The notes under the pieces are model-generated. The model did not search any database and was not told where the DNA came from. It saw nothing but the letters and a program-made list of their open reading frames with translations. The position numbers and the translations under genes were made by a program. A DNA stretch of 64,000 bases from Desulfothermus sp964427155 (GTDB taxonomy: Bacteria; Desulfobacterota; Desulfovibrionia; Desulfovibrionales; Desulfothermaceae), in NCBI GenBank assembly GCA_964427155.1, contig CAYRSC010000003.1, forward strand, positions 85,860-149,859. Reading direction: 5' to 3'. Numbering within the stretch: the first letter of the stretch is position 1; the number at the start of each line of letters is the position of its first letter. Positions 50,902 through 59,000 of this stretch are shown piece by piece.

Positions 50902-51705
50902 ATGTTTGAAGAATTATTTGCCAAAGGAGATTCCTTCTTACACCATAGCGATGCCAGGACAAAGATTGTCCTGGCATCGCTCTTTATCCTCTCCATAATA
51001 AGTAGCCGTACCATAGTGGGGGGGGCAGTATTTTTTATTATAATAGGAAGCTATATAGCTTTGGCCCAACTTCCTCTTGGCGAGGTATTAAAAAGAATGG
51101 GGCTTGCCAATACCTTTATCCTTTTTCTCTGGATCTTTATACCCTTTTCCACCCCTGGTGATGTGATATACAGATGTTGTGGCCTTCAAATTACCTCTCA
51201 GGGAATATATGAGGCATCTCTTCTCACCCTAAAATCCAATGCCGCTATACTTACCATAATCGCCTTTATCAATACCACCCCCATTCCCCTTCTAGGCCAT
51301 GCCCTCTCCAGATTAAAACTTCCCTCAAAATTTGTCCTATTGTTTTTACTAACCTATAGATATCTTACAGTAATATTTGAAGAATTTAATAGACTCATGA
51401 ACGCAGCAAAAATAAGATGTTTTACTCCTCAAACCAATCTCCACACCTATAAAACCATCTCCTACCTATTTGCAATGATCCTTATAAGGAGCTATGAAAG
51501 GGGAAAGAGGGTATATAACGCCATGTTACTTCGTGGATTTGATGGAAAATTCTATTGTCTCTCAGAAAGCAGGCTTAGAAAAAATGACCTGTTACTTAGT
51601 CTAGTTACCATCTCACTCCTTATAATATCCCTATTTATAGACCACAATCTAAATTACATATACCACCACCTGAAGGGAACAATATGGAACCAATACTTCA
51701 ATTAA
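50902..51705 (+). CDS. nikQ: ECF-type nickel transporter transmembrane subunit NikQ (CbiQ family)
   Basis: 267 residues with five to six helices. The N-terminal H-S-D-A-R-T-K-I-V-L motif is the CbiQ start signature, and the two Ala-Arg-Gly type coupling helices lie at N-A-A-K-I-R-C-F and A-M-L-L-R-G-F-D-G. It couples NikM to the ATPase NikO. Unlike its neighbours, it has no ribosome site, and codons 16-27 form a perfect 16-bp hairpin. The two facts together suggest translation coupled to nikL or control by RNA structure. It overlaps nikO by 22 bases. Confidence 0.92.
   Translation: MFEELFAKGDSFLHHSDARTKIVLASLFILSIISSRTIVGGAVFFIIIGSYIALAQLPLGEVLKRMGLANTFILFLWIFIPFSTPGDVIYRCCGLQITSQGIYEASLLTLKSNAAILTIIAFINTTPIPLLGHALSRLKLPSKFVLLFLLTYRYLTVIFEEFNRLMNAAKIRCFTPQTNLHTYKTISYLFAMILIRSYERGKRVYNAMLLRGFDGKFYCLSESRLRKNDLLLSLVTISLLIISLFIDHNLNYIYHHLKGTIWNQYFN
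50947..50981. repeat. Perfect 16-bp inverted repeat inside nikQ
   Basis: AGCGATGCCAGGACAA (50947-50962) pairs fully with TTGTCCTGGCATCGCT (50966-50981) across the loop AGA. It begins 45 bases into the coding sequence and is followed by CTTTATCC, a short T-containing tail. Both strands encode nearly the same peptide (S-D-A-R-T and V-L-A-S-L). Confidence 0.9.
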
Positions 51706-52406
51706 GAGACATCTATTTCAGGTATCCTTCCTCTGAAAAGATGGTATTGAGAGGTCTCAACTTTGAGATATTTCCAAAAAGACGCATAGGGATTATAGGG
51801 GCAAATGGAGAGGGAAAAACTTCTCTACTCCATATATGTGTGGGACTTCTCTCTCCTTTTAAGGGGGAGATCATCTTTAAGGGTAAAGGCATAAAAAGAG
51901 AAAAGGACCTGCTTCCCCTCCGAAGGTCTATTGGTCTGGTATTTCAAAATCCAGAGGACCAACTCTTTTCCCCAACAGTGCTTGAGGACGTGGCATTTGG
52001 ACCACTTAACCTTGGGATGAGCAAAAAAGAGGCAAAAGAGATATCCCTCTGGGCCTTGAGGGAGGTGGGGCTCTCTGGGTTTGAAGACCGCATTACTAAT
52101 AAACTCTCAGGGGGGGAAAAAAAATTACTCTCCCTGGCCACCATCCTGGCAATGAGACCTGAGGTCATGTTACTGGATGAGCCCACTACTGGCCTGGCCC
52201 CCTCTACCAGACTAAAAATAATAAACCTGCTAAAGAGATTAAAGCTCTCCCTTGTAATAGTGTCTCACGATTGGGACTTTTTATTCCAAACCACAGAAGA
52301 GCTTTTCATAATGAGGCAAGGGAAACTCCACCGGGCAAATAGGGAGATCCTCCATGCCCACTCCCACCTCCATCCAGGAGGAGATCTCCCTCATATACAT
52401 GAGTAA
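51684..52406 (+). CDS. nikO: ECF-type nickel transporter ATPase NikO (CbiO family)
   Basis: 240 residues. Walker A is G39-A-N-G-E-G-K-T-S, with Glu where Ser is most common; the signature is K-L-S-G-G-E-K-K-L-L-S, and Walker B V-M-L-L-D-E-P-T-T-G-L. The C terminus is histidine-rich (H-A-H-S-H-L-H-P then H-I-H-E), suggesting metal binding or sensing by the ATPase itself. It ends 10 bases from the convergent acyl-CoA dehydrogenase gene. Confidence 0.93.
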   Translation: MEPILQLRDIYFRYPSSEKMVLRGLNFEIFPKRRIGIIGANGEGKTSLLHICVGLLSPFKGEIIFKGKGIKREKDLLPLRRSIGLVFQNPEDQLFSPTVLEDVAFGPLNLGMSKKEAKEISLWALREVGLSGFEDRITNKLSGGEKKLLSLATILAMRPEVMLLDEPTTGLAPSTRLKIINLLKRLKLSLVIVSHDWDFLFQTTEELFIMRQGKLHRANREILHAHSHLHPGGDLPHIHE

Positions 52407-52415
52407 TATCCTACC

Positions 52416-53666
52416 TCATTCATACACCTTTTCCTGCACAAATTCTGCGCCTGCGGCATCTTCTTCCAGATTGCGCACATCCTTACCCTCTTTTGCCAAG
52501 AATTCCTTATAAAATTCATGCTGAATCACCAGATTCATTATTTCATTGGTGCCAGTCCATATGGTTATCAGCCGTGTATCCCTCAAAAGCCTCTCCACAG
52601 GATATATGTTAGTATATCCTATACCTCCCATTATCTGCATGGCATGATTTACCACCTTCCAGGCCGCCTCTGTGGCAAATTTCTTTGCCTCAGACACCAG
52701 TCTCCTCACCTTTCCCGGCTCCCCCCCAGAGTCCACTGTCCTTGCCACTGCATAATTAAGGGCCCTAGCCGCATCCAGAAGGGTCAAGGACTCACTTATC
52801 TTAAAATTTACCCCCTCAAAGGCCCTTATCTTTTGACCAAAGGCCCTTCTCCTGTCCGCATACCTAGCGGCTATCTCTAAGGCGGCCCTGGCCATGCCAA
52901 TAGCTGCACCAGCAGAGGTGAGCCGCTCTGGAATCATCATCTGATGAAATACAAGACTACCTTTACCAACTCCCTCTTCCCCTCCAACCACATTCTCCAC
53001 TGGGACAGGGACCTGCCTCATTACAATCCTGCCTGTTCCACCTCCCCTGGTCCCCATAAGACCATATATATGTTCCACCTCTACACCTCTATCCCTTTCC
53101 ACCAAAAATGCCGTCATAGACTTTTTGGGATCCTTTATTCCATCTATTTTGGCATATATCAAAAAGAGATCCGCTCCCTCTGCACCTACCACAAAACGTT
53201 TCTCACCAGTAAGATAAAAGGTATCCCCCTTTCTGACCGCCCGGGTTGTTGCCCCAAAAAAATCAGAGCCTCCCCGGGGTTCAGTGAGTCCCTCTGCTAC
53301 TCCAATCTCTCCTTTAAGCATGGGTACAAGATATTTTTCCTTTTGTTCTTCAGTGCCAAATACATAAATGGCCTCTCCCACTATGGAGACCAGGGAATAG
53401 AGACACCCAAGTGAGGTTCCAAGGACACCTATCTCCTCCAAGGCAATCATCTCCGAGGTCCAGGGGAGAGAGGCCCCTCCCCACCTGGAGGAAAAGCGGA
53501 GTCCCAAGAGGTTTCTCTTTCCCGCCTCAGAGATAAACTCCCTGGGATACCTTATCTTGTCTTCATCCATGTCCAGAAGGAGCTGCCTGGGCACCCATTT
53601 TACAAAGTCTCTTACCCTTTCCCTGAGTTTTTTATCCTCTTCTGTTAAAAAGGCCTCCAATGACAT
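52416..53666 (-). CDS. Acyl-CoA dehydrogenase family flavoprotein
   Basis: 416 residues covering the N, middle and C domains of the family. Flavin-site motifs include L-T-E-P-R-G-G-S-D, F-Y-L-T-G-E-K-R-F-V, the Arg in R-R-R-A-F-G-Q, and Q-I-M-G-G-I-G-Y-T. The glutamate of W-T-G-T-N-E-I-M lies where short-chain enzymes have the catalytic base. It should oxidise an acyl-CoA to the enoyl-CoA with electron-transfer flavoprotein as acceptor; the substrate is not evident. No etf, thiolase or ligase genes are near. It follows larC by 11 bases with AAAGGAGG at its start. Confidence 0.88.
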   Translation of the reverse strand: MSLEAFLTEEDKKLRERVRDFVKWVPRQLLLDMDEDKIRYPREFISEAGKRNLLGLRFSSRWGGASLPWTSEMIALEEIGVLGTSLGCLYSLVSIVGEAIYVFGTEEQKEKYLVPMLKGEIGVAEGLTEPRGGSDFFGATTRAVRKGDTFYLTGEKRFVVGAEGADLFLIYAKIDGIKDPKKSMTAFLVERDRGVEVEHIYGLMGTRGGGTGRIVMRQVPVPVENVVGGEEGVGKGSLVFHQMMIPERLTSAGAAIGMARAALEIAARYADRRRAFGQKIRAFEGVNFKISESLTLLDAARALNYAVARTVDSGGEPGKVRRLVSEAKKFATEAAWKVVNHAMQIMGGIGYTNIYPVERLLRDTRLITIWTGTNEIMNLVIQHEFYKEFLAKEGKDVRNLEEDAAGAEFVQEKVYE

Positions 53667-53677
53667 AACATCCTCCT

Positions 53678-54865
53678 TTATCTTTTGATTTTTTCTAAAA
53701 CAAAGGGCTCAAGTAGCCTCTTTACCTCAAAAAAAGATATATCCCTCTCTCTGGCTATTCTCCTGATAGAGTTATATTCTATCCTGAAAAACACCTTCCC
53801 TCCAATATGATACTCCTTCACCTCCACCTCCCCCAAGGGAGTGGATATCCTTTTATTTCTCCTGTCCACAACCACCCTGGAGACAAAAGAGGACCTTATT
53901 CCCAGACTATGGGTATGGGTAAATATCTGCTGTAACAATTTTTCCCTTTGCGGAAGATGGCACATTACCTGAAGGATGCCCCCTGGTCTATTTTTTTTCA
54001 TAACAGCAGGGAGATAAACTACATCCAGGGCTCCGTACTCAAATAACACCTCAAATAAATACCCCATCTCCTCCCCTGATAAATGGTCTATATTGGTCTC
54101 CAGTACACATACCTCTTCTATGGAGGTGTCCTCTTCTTTTCTGCAAAACAACACCCCTCTTAGGGCATTTAGATTTACTCCCTCTATTTTATTATGACCC
54201 CATCCCATACCTGAGCGCAATATCCTACCATCAAAACCCCACTTAAACTCATCCACTAGCATATCCAGAAGAAGGGCACCTGTGGGGGTAATTATCTCTC
54301 CCTTTATGGAAGTGGAATATATTGGCTTTCCTTTAAGTAGCCTGAGGGTGGCAGGGGCGGGAAGGGGCAATCTCCCATGGGCACACTCCACCTCTCCCTC
54401 AAACCAAGGTAGAGGAGAACACACAACCCCCTCTATTCCAAGAGACTCAACCCCCCAAAAGGCCCCCACAATATCCACAATTGTATCAATTGCACCAAGC
54501 TCGTGAAAATGTACCTCCTCTACCCCTATTCCATGGCACTCAGCCTCTATCCTGGCCAGTGTCTTAAAGGCCTTTTTAGAATAAGACTTTACCCTGGAAG
54601 ATAGGGACAATCCATCTATAAGGTCCTCAATCTCCGCCAGAGAGCGAAATACCTCCCCACCTTTACTCACTACCTCTGCAATGGTCCCCTTAAGTCCCTC
54701 CTTTACCATGCGCCTGGTAAGTATCCTTACAGAAAAAGGAGATTTTTCTAGGATAGCATTCAGGGGAGAGAAATCTGTCCCAAGATCAGAGAGGAGGGCA
54801 AGAAACATGTCTCCACTGATTCCCGAACTACATTGAAGATATAGGGTGGGATGTAGGTAATACAT
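53678..54865 (-). CDS. larC: Nickel-pincer cofactor biosynthesis protein LarC
   Basis: 395 residues, the full DUF111/LarC length. The N-terminal G-I-S-G-D-M-F-L-A-L-L and the H-F-H-E-L-G-A-I-D-T-I-V-D-I region are the family signature, with E-I-I-T-P-T-G-A-L-L later. LarC inserts nickel, using CTP, into the pyridinium-dithiocarboxylate cofactor of lactate racemase and related enzymes. The gene lies next to a nickel uptake operon, which fits. larA, larB and larE are not in view. Confidence 0.93.
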   Translation of the reverse strand: MYYLHPTLYLQCSSGISGDMFLALLSDLGTDFSPLNAILEKSPFSVRILTRRMVKEGLKGTIAEVVSKGGEVFRSLAEIEDLIDGLSLSSRVKSYSKKAFKTLARIEAECHGIGVEEVHFHELGAIDTIVDIVGAFWGVESLGIEGVVCSPLPWFEGEVECAHGRLPLPAPATLRLLKGKPIYSTSIKGEIITPTGALLLDMLVDEFKWGFDGRILRSGMGWGHNKIEGVNLNALRGVLFCRKEEDTSIEEVCVLETNIDHLSGEEMGYLFEVLFEYGALDVVYLPAVMKKNRPGGILQVMCHLPQREKLLQQIFTHTHSLGIRSSFVSRVVVDRRNKRISTPLGEVEVKEYHIGGKVFFRIEYNSIRRIARERDISFFEVKRLLEPFVLEKIKR

Positions 54866-54982
54866 ATATCTCTATCCTGATTTTGTCATTGGGTGGAGCA
54901 AATTTTTAGATAGAGGAGGGATAAACCCTACCTCAAAATCTTATATAAGTCCCTAGAGGATCTGGTGAAAAATAGGGAAGTC

Positions 54983-55009
54983 AAAAAGGGGACCATGGGT
55001 CCCCTTTTT
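54983..55009 (-). terminator. Terminator at the end of the EF-G-like gene
   Basis: A perfect 12-bp stem (54983-54994 with 54998-55009; GC core GGGGACC/GGTCCCC) with triloop ATG on the plus strand. On the minus strand the stem ends in TTTTT, so it terminates the EF-G-like gene and in fact contains the last base pairs of its stop codon. Confidence 0.93.
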
Positions 55010-57071
55010 ATTCTTCCTTTTGAGACCTTACCTCTTCCAGGACCTTTTCCTGGATATTGGGAGGACATTCTTCGTAGTGGTCAAATTCCATGGTGAAGGA
55101 ACCCTGGCCCCCTGTCATGGAGCGAAGGTCAGGGGCGTATTTTAAGACCTCGGACATGGGAACATGGGCATGTATCTCTGCTATACCTTCTTGAGATTCA
55201 TATCCCAAAACCTTTCCTCGTCTGCTTGATAAATCCCCTATAATATCACCCATAAACTCCTCTGGCACGGTTATCACCATCTTCATAATGGGCTCCAGCA
55301 AGACCAATCCAGCCTTTTCTGCCGCCTCTTTAAATGCAAAGGAACCAGCTATCTTAAAGGCCAGCTCAGAAGAATCTACGCTATGATATGACCCATCATA
55401 TAGCTCTACCTTAAAATCCACCACCGGATATCCCGCAAGAACTCCTTTTTTTGCGGCTTCCTGAATACCCTGGTCTACTGCGGGAATAAATTGTTTTGGT
55501 ATAACTCCCCCTACAATCTGGTTTTCAAACTCATATCCCTCTCCCCGGGGAAGAGGAGAGATCCTTATCCAGCAATCCCCAAACTGTCCCCTTCCACCAG
55601 TCTGTTTTTTATATCTTCCATGGGCCTCGGCCTTGCCTTTTATGGTCTCTTTATATGGGATCTTGGGTTCTTTTAACTTTACTCCAACCTTACTTCTCCT
55701 CTTTATCTTCTCCACAGACATCTCTATGTGAAGTTGTCCCATACCAGATAGCAATATCTCTTTTGTCTCTTCACTGTGTTGGACCTTCAGACTGGTATCT
55801 TCCTCTAATAACTTTTGCACTGCTACCATCATCTTGTCTTCATCTTCTTTATTCTCTCCGCTAATGGCATAGGACAAGACCTGAGGAGGAAGCGAAGGCT
55901 TATCCAGAATAAATGGATTTTTTTCATCACAAATAGTATCCCCTGTCTGGGTACTCTTGAGTTTTGCCACCGCTACAATGGCTCCAGGTCCCATCTCTTC
56001 CTTACAGGGCTCCATTTTTTTCCCAATCACAAACTGGAGCTGTCCCAGTTTTTCTCTGGAACTCTTTTCAGGATTATATACCTGCATATCAGAAGAGAGT
56101 CTTCCTGAGAGAACCCTTAGCATACTAAGAAGTCCCCCAAAGGGAGTGGTTATGGTCTTAAACACAAAACAGGCCAGGGGCTCTTCCTCTGAAGACCTTC
56201 TCTCCTCTCCATCTTTTCCCTTCCAGGGCCCTCTATCCAGGGGAGATGGGAAAAGGGTCTGAATCATGGAAAGCACCTGCTCCCCTCCCTTATTCTGAAG
56301 GGCAGAAGTGGCAGCCACAGGGACCACCTCCCCACTTAATACACCCTTTCTAAGTCCTGAGATTATATCCTCATGAGAGAGCTCTCCTTCTTCCAGATAC
56401 TTTTCCATGAGTTCCTCATCGCTTTCTGCAATGTTCTCAACTGTATATTCATACAACTCTTCAATCCTATCCACTAGTTCCTCAGGGATCTTCCCCTCCT
56501 CTACCTCGCCATTATCCTTAAAAAATAATGCCTTTTTCTCCAACACATCCACAAGGCCCCTAAAATCAGCCTCTGCACCAATGGGAAAATATTTTACAAC
56601 TGGCTTTGCCTTAAATATATCCTGAATCCCTTTTAATGCCTTTTCAAAATCTGCCCTCTCTCTATCCATTTTATTTATGATTATCATGGTGGGAAGGGAA
56701 AACTCCATTACCTCTTTCCAGAGTTTCTTGTCCTGGGGCTTAACTCCATCAGTGGCATCCAGGACATATACTATAGCGTCTGCGGCAATCAATTGATAGG
56801 GAAGCTCTCCCTGAAAATTGGAATCACCCGGGGTATCAATCAAAAAATGTCTATTTTTCTTCCACTTATACACTGCAAAGGCAGGTTGAATAGATCCCCC
56901 CTTTTTTATCTCCTCAGGCTCATAATCCAGGATGGTATTGCCATTTGGAATGGTTCCCAGCCTTGTGGTAAGTCCTACTTTGTAAAAGATCATCTCTGCC
57001 AAAGAGGTCTTTCCTGTACCTGTACTTCCAACTAATGCAAAGGTGCGTTGTTTTTCTAAAATCTCCCGCAT
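55008..57071 (-). CDS. Elongation factor G-like GTPase (EF-G2 type)
   Basis: 687 residues with all five EF-G domains: GTPase (about 1-270), domain II, III, IV (with G-R-Y-K-K-Q-T-G-G-R-G-Q-F-G-D) and V. The P-loop is G-S-T-G-T-G-K-T, not the G-H-V/I-D-x-G-K-T of true EF-G. Switch I lacks R-G-I-T-I (here K-G-G-S-I), and G3 reads D-T-P-G-D where EF-G has the catalytic His after D-T-P-G. It is thus a paralogue of unknown role, not the main translocase. I start at the ATG at 57071, 5 bases after GGGAG; a GTG at 57077 overlaps that site. Confidence 0.9.
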   Translation of the reverse strand: MREILEKQRTFALVGSTGTGKTSLAEMIFYKVGLTTRLGTIPNGNTILDYEPEEIKKGGSIQPAFAVYKWKKNRHFLIDTPGDSNFQGELPYQLIAADAIVYVLDATDGVKPQDKKLWKEVMEFSLPTMIIINKMDRERADFEKALKGIQDIFKAKPVVKYFPIGAEADFRGLVDVLEKKALFFKDNGEVEEGKIPEELVDRIEELYEYTVENIAESDEELMEKYLEEGELSHEDIISGLRKGVLSGEVVPVAATSALQNKGGEQVLSMIQTLFPSPLDRGPWKGKDGEERRSSEEEPLACFVFKTITTPFGGLLSMLRVLSGRLSSDMQVYNPEKSSREKLGQLQFVIGKKMEPCKEEMGPGAIVAVAKLKSTQTGDTICDEKNPFILDKPSLPPQVLSYAISGENKEDEDKMMVAVQKLLEEDTSLKVQHSEETKEILLSGMGQLHIEMSVEKIKRRSKVGVKLKEPKIPYKETIKGKAEAHGRYKKQTGGRGQFGDCWIRISPLPRGEGYEFENQIVGGVIPKQFIPAVDQGIQEAAKKGVLAGYPVVDFKVELYDGSYHSVDSSELAFKIAGSFAFKEAAEKAGLVLLEPIMKMVITVPEEFMGDIIGDLSSRRGKVLGYESQEGIAEIHAHVPMSEVLKYAPDLRSMTGGQGSFTMEFDHYEECPPNIQEKVLEEVRSQKEE

Positions 57072-57178
57072 ATCCACTCCCTTTTTAAATTTAAAATTCT
57101 TTAGGTTTTCAAGCTGGATAGCTGCTGCGATTTTCCCTGAAAAATAAAGAGATACATCCCTTATGGAAAGGTCTTTCC

Positions 57179-57208
57179 TTTATATGTATGGCAGGGGAAA
57201 ATTGTCAA
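57179..57208 (-). promoter_or_regulatory. Promoter of the EF-G-like gene
   Basis: On the minus strand TTGACA (plus 57203-57208) and TATAAA (plus 57179-57184) are 18 bases apart. A 14-base palindrome (GGAAAG-GT-CTTTCC, 57165-57178) lies directly at the expected transcription start, and a leader of about 100 bases follows before the gene. Confidence 0.7.
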
Positions 57209-57242
57209 GAGAGGGGATCTAAAAATAGAACAATAAAAGAAA

Positions 57243-57259
57243 GGGGGGCATGGCCCCCC
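57243..57259 (-). terminator. Terminator after the rubrerythrin-winged helix unit
   Basis: GGGGGGC (57243-57249) pairs with GCCCCCC (57253-57259) around the triloop ATG. On the minus strand it is followed by TTTCTTTTATT. It lies 5 bases beyond the stop of the small winged-helix gene. Confidence 0.88.
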
Positions 57260-57264
57260 CTTCT

Positions 57265-57447
57265 TCAATCCTTTGGCGCATAATAACATCGCTTGGGGGA
57301 TATAACCTCTCCTTTTTCCCTTAATTTCTTTATGATCTTTGAAACCTCTTTGCTTTCTAACCCCAATTTCTTTGCCAGTTCCCCGGGTCTAACTGGCTTT
57401 CCTGCCTCTTTCATGGCCTGAAGTACCAGGGCTTCCCTTTCATCCAT
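57265..57447 (-). CDS. Small winged-helix DNA-binding protein
   Basis: 60 residues forming one helix-turn-helix: E-A-L-V-L-Q-A-M, then V-R-P-G-E-L-A-K-K-L-G-L-E-S-K-E-V-S-K-I-I-K-K-L, and a short wing G-E-V-I-S-P-K-R-C-Y-Y. The size and pattern match minimal MarR/ArsR-like winged helices. It is probably a regulator acting with or on the rubrerythrin gene 36 bases upstream. I start at the ATG at 57447, 8 bases after AGGAGG; the ATG two codons earlier is too close to that site. Confidence 0.75.
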   Translation of the reverse strand: MDEREALVLQAMKEAGKPVRPGELAKKLGLESKEVSKIIKKLREKGEVISPKRCYYAPKD

Positions 57448-57483
57448 GGTCATCTCCTCCTAGATGTCAAGTTAAATAAAAAA

Positions 57484-57978
57484 CTAATCCACCTTCTTAA
57501 AGACCTTTTTCAACCCCCCACATATGGGACACCTCTCTGGAGCCTCTCCTTCACAGGTATATCCGCATACCTGACATACAAAATAATCTGTCTCTTCTAA
57601 CTTATCTAACCCCTCCAGGACCTTTTTAAAGAGAGATGCATGTACCTTTTCCACCTCATTTGCATAGGTCAATGTCCTCTCTGCCTTGGAGTTTCCTTCT
57701 GACTTTGCCTCTTCAATCATCTTGGGATACATGCTAGTAAACTCATAGGTCTCTCCAGATATGGCTTTCTCTAAATTCTCCCGGGTAGAGCCAATTCCCC
57801 CTGCCACCCTAAAATGGGAAAGGGCATGGACAGTCTCTGCCTCTGCCACTGCCCTGAAGAGCTTGGCAACCTGAGGATAGCCCTCCTTTTCCGCCTGAAG
57901 GGCAAAGGCCAAATATTTTCTATTTGCCTGGGATTCCCCTGCAAATGCCTCCATTAGATTCTCTGTTGACTTTCCCAT
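57484..57978 (-). CDS. rbr: Rubrerythrin
   Basis: 164 residues. The N-terminal four-helix bundle holds the di-iron ligands E-S-Q-A-N-R-K-Y, E-A-E-T-V-H and the later A-N-E-V-E-K-V-H-A. The C-terminal rubredoxin-like domain has C-x2-C twice (V-C-Q-V-C-G-Y and R-C-P-I-C-G). Rubrerythrin reduces hydrogen peroxide in anaerobes. The start is the ATG at 57978, 9 bases after AGGAGG; a GTG at 57984 is less likely. It forms a two-gene unit with the winged-helix protein. Confidence 0.95.
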   Translation of the reverse strand: MGKSTENLMEAFAGESQANRKYLAFALQAEKEGYPQVAKLFRAVAEAETVHALSHFRVAGGIGSTRENLEKAISGETYEFTSMYPKMIEEAKSEGNSKAERTLTYANEVEKVHASLFKKVLEGLDKLEETDYFVCQVCGYTCEGEAPERCPICGGLKKVFKKVD

Positions 57979-58002
57979 AACCACTTTCCTCCTTTTTGAA
58001 GA

Positions 58003-58032
58003 TTAATATTCCATCTAACTAAGAAGTTTCAA
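58003..58032 (-). promoter_or_regulatory. Possible rubrerythrin promoter
   Basis: On the minus strand TTGAAA (plus 58027-58032) and TATTAA (plus 58003-58008) are 18 bases apart, giving a leader of about 18 bases before the ATG. Confidence 0.45.
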
Positions 58033-58116
58033 AAATTATGCCATAAAAAAAGGGTTAAATGAGCAATACTTGCCAAGTTCTAATAAAATGGGTTAGTGTC
58101 ATATCTGGAACAAACA

Positions 58117-58140
58117 TGTCTCACTATGGTATTTGAGACA
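58117..58140 (+). promoter_or_regulatory. Inverted repeat upstream of the DUF3786 gene
   Basis: TGTCTCA (58117-58123) and TGAGACA (58134-58140) form a perfect 7-bp inverted repeat with a 10-base spacer, 27 bases upstream of the next start codon. The 17-base centre-to-centre spacing fits a dimeric regulator rather than a terminator. Confidence 0.45.
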
Positions 58141-58166
58141 CACTTTTAACAACCAAGGAGATAAAA

Positions 58167-59000
58167 ATGAGCCTATCCCCCCTTGATATCTATTCCAGGA
58201 TACTTCCAAAACTAAATTGTGGGGAATGTGGGGAAAATACCTGTCTGGCCTTTGCAACAAAGGTGGTATCAGAAAGATTACCATTAAAAAGGTGTCCCCA
58301 TTTATCTTCTGAGACCATATCTAGGTATCAACCTGAGCTTGATAAACAACATGGAGAGGGAAAATGGACAAAAAGGGACATTGCAGAAGATGCCCTTGCT
58401 TGGGCGAAAAAAAGGGCCTCAAATATATCCATTGAAGAGCTTCCTGAAAGGATTGGGGGAGAGTTAATAGAGATAGAGGGGAAAAGAGCTCTGCGTATCC
58501 CATATTTTAATAAGGAGGTATTAATATTTGAGGATGAGATAAAAAAGGCTAATAATGAGCCTCTCTCTCACTGGGAGAGAGTATTTTTATACAACCACAT
58601 TGCACAAGGGGGAAAAAGTAGGCCCCTGGAAAGATGGATACCCTTTCACGAGCTCCCCAATACCATATCCAAAATAAAATCAATGAAAAGACACGTGGAA
58701 GAGGAGCTGGAAAATAGATTTAAGGGAAAAACAACTATCCTCAAAGAAAGACTTCTGAAGATGGGAGGAATTGATGTCTCCAGGGAATTCCCATCTGCAG
58801 ACGTGGCAATTAAGATATATGTGCTCCCAAGAATACCTCTACTTTTACTTTTCTGGGATTCAGAGGAAGAAGAGGAGGGACTTGGAGCAAAGGCCCAGAT
58901 ATTATTTGATAGCACCATCGTGGAGCATTTAGATATTGAGTCTATTCTATTTATGTGTGAGACACTTGTGGAATATCTGGAAAAAGACAGTCTCGCCTAA
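58167..59000 (+). CDS. Iron-sulfur protein with DUF3786 domain
   Basis: 277 residues. The N-terminal module has L-N-C-G-E-C-G-E-N-T-C-L-A-F-A followed by a fourth cysteine in L-K-R-C-P, spaced as in the [4Fe-4S] domain of the corrinoid protein of acetyl-CoA synthase (PF04060-like). The rest (about 90-277) is a DUF3786 domain, including P-L-S-H-W-E-R-V-F-L-Y-N-H-I and F-W-D-S-E-E-E. Proteins of this type are common in anaerobes that use the Wood-Ljungdahl pathway; the function is unknown. AAGGAG precedes the ATG, and an inverted repeat lies in the upstream spacer. Confidence 0.82.
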   Translation: MSLSPLDIYSRILPKLNCGECGENTCLAFATKVVSERLPLKRCPHLSSETISRYQPELDKQHGEGKWTKRDIAEDALAWAKKRASNISIEELPERIGGELIEIEGKRALRIPYFNKEVLIFEDEIKKANNEPLSHWERVFLYNHIAQGGKSRPLERWIPFHELPNTISKIKSMKRHVEEELENRFKGKTTILKERLLKMGGIDVSREFPSADVAIKIYVLPRIPLLLLFWDSEEEEEGLGAKAQILFDSTIVEHLDIESILFMCETLVEYLEKDSLA

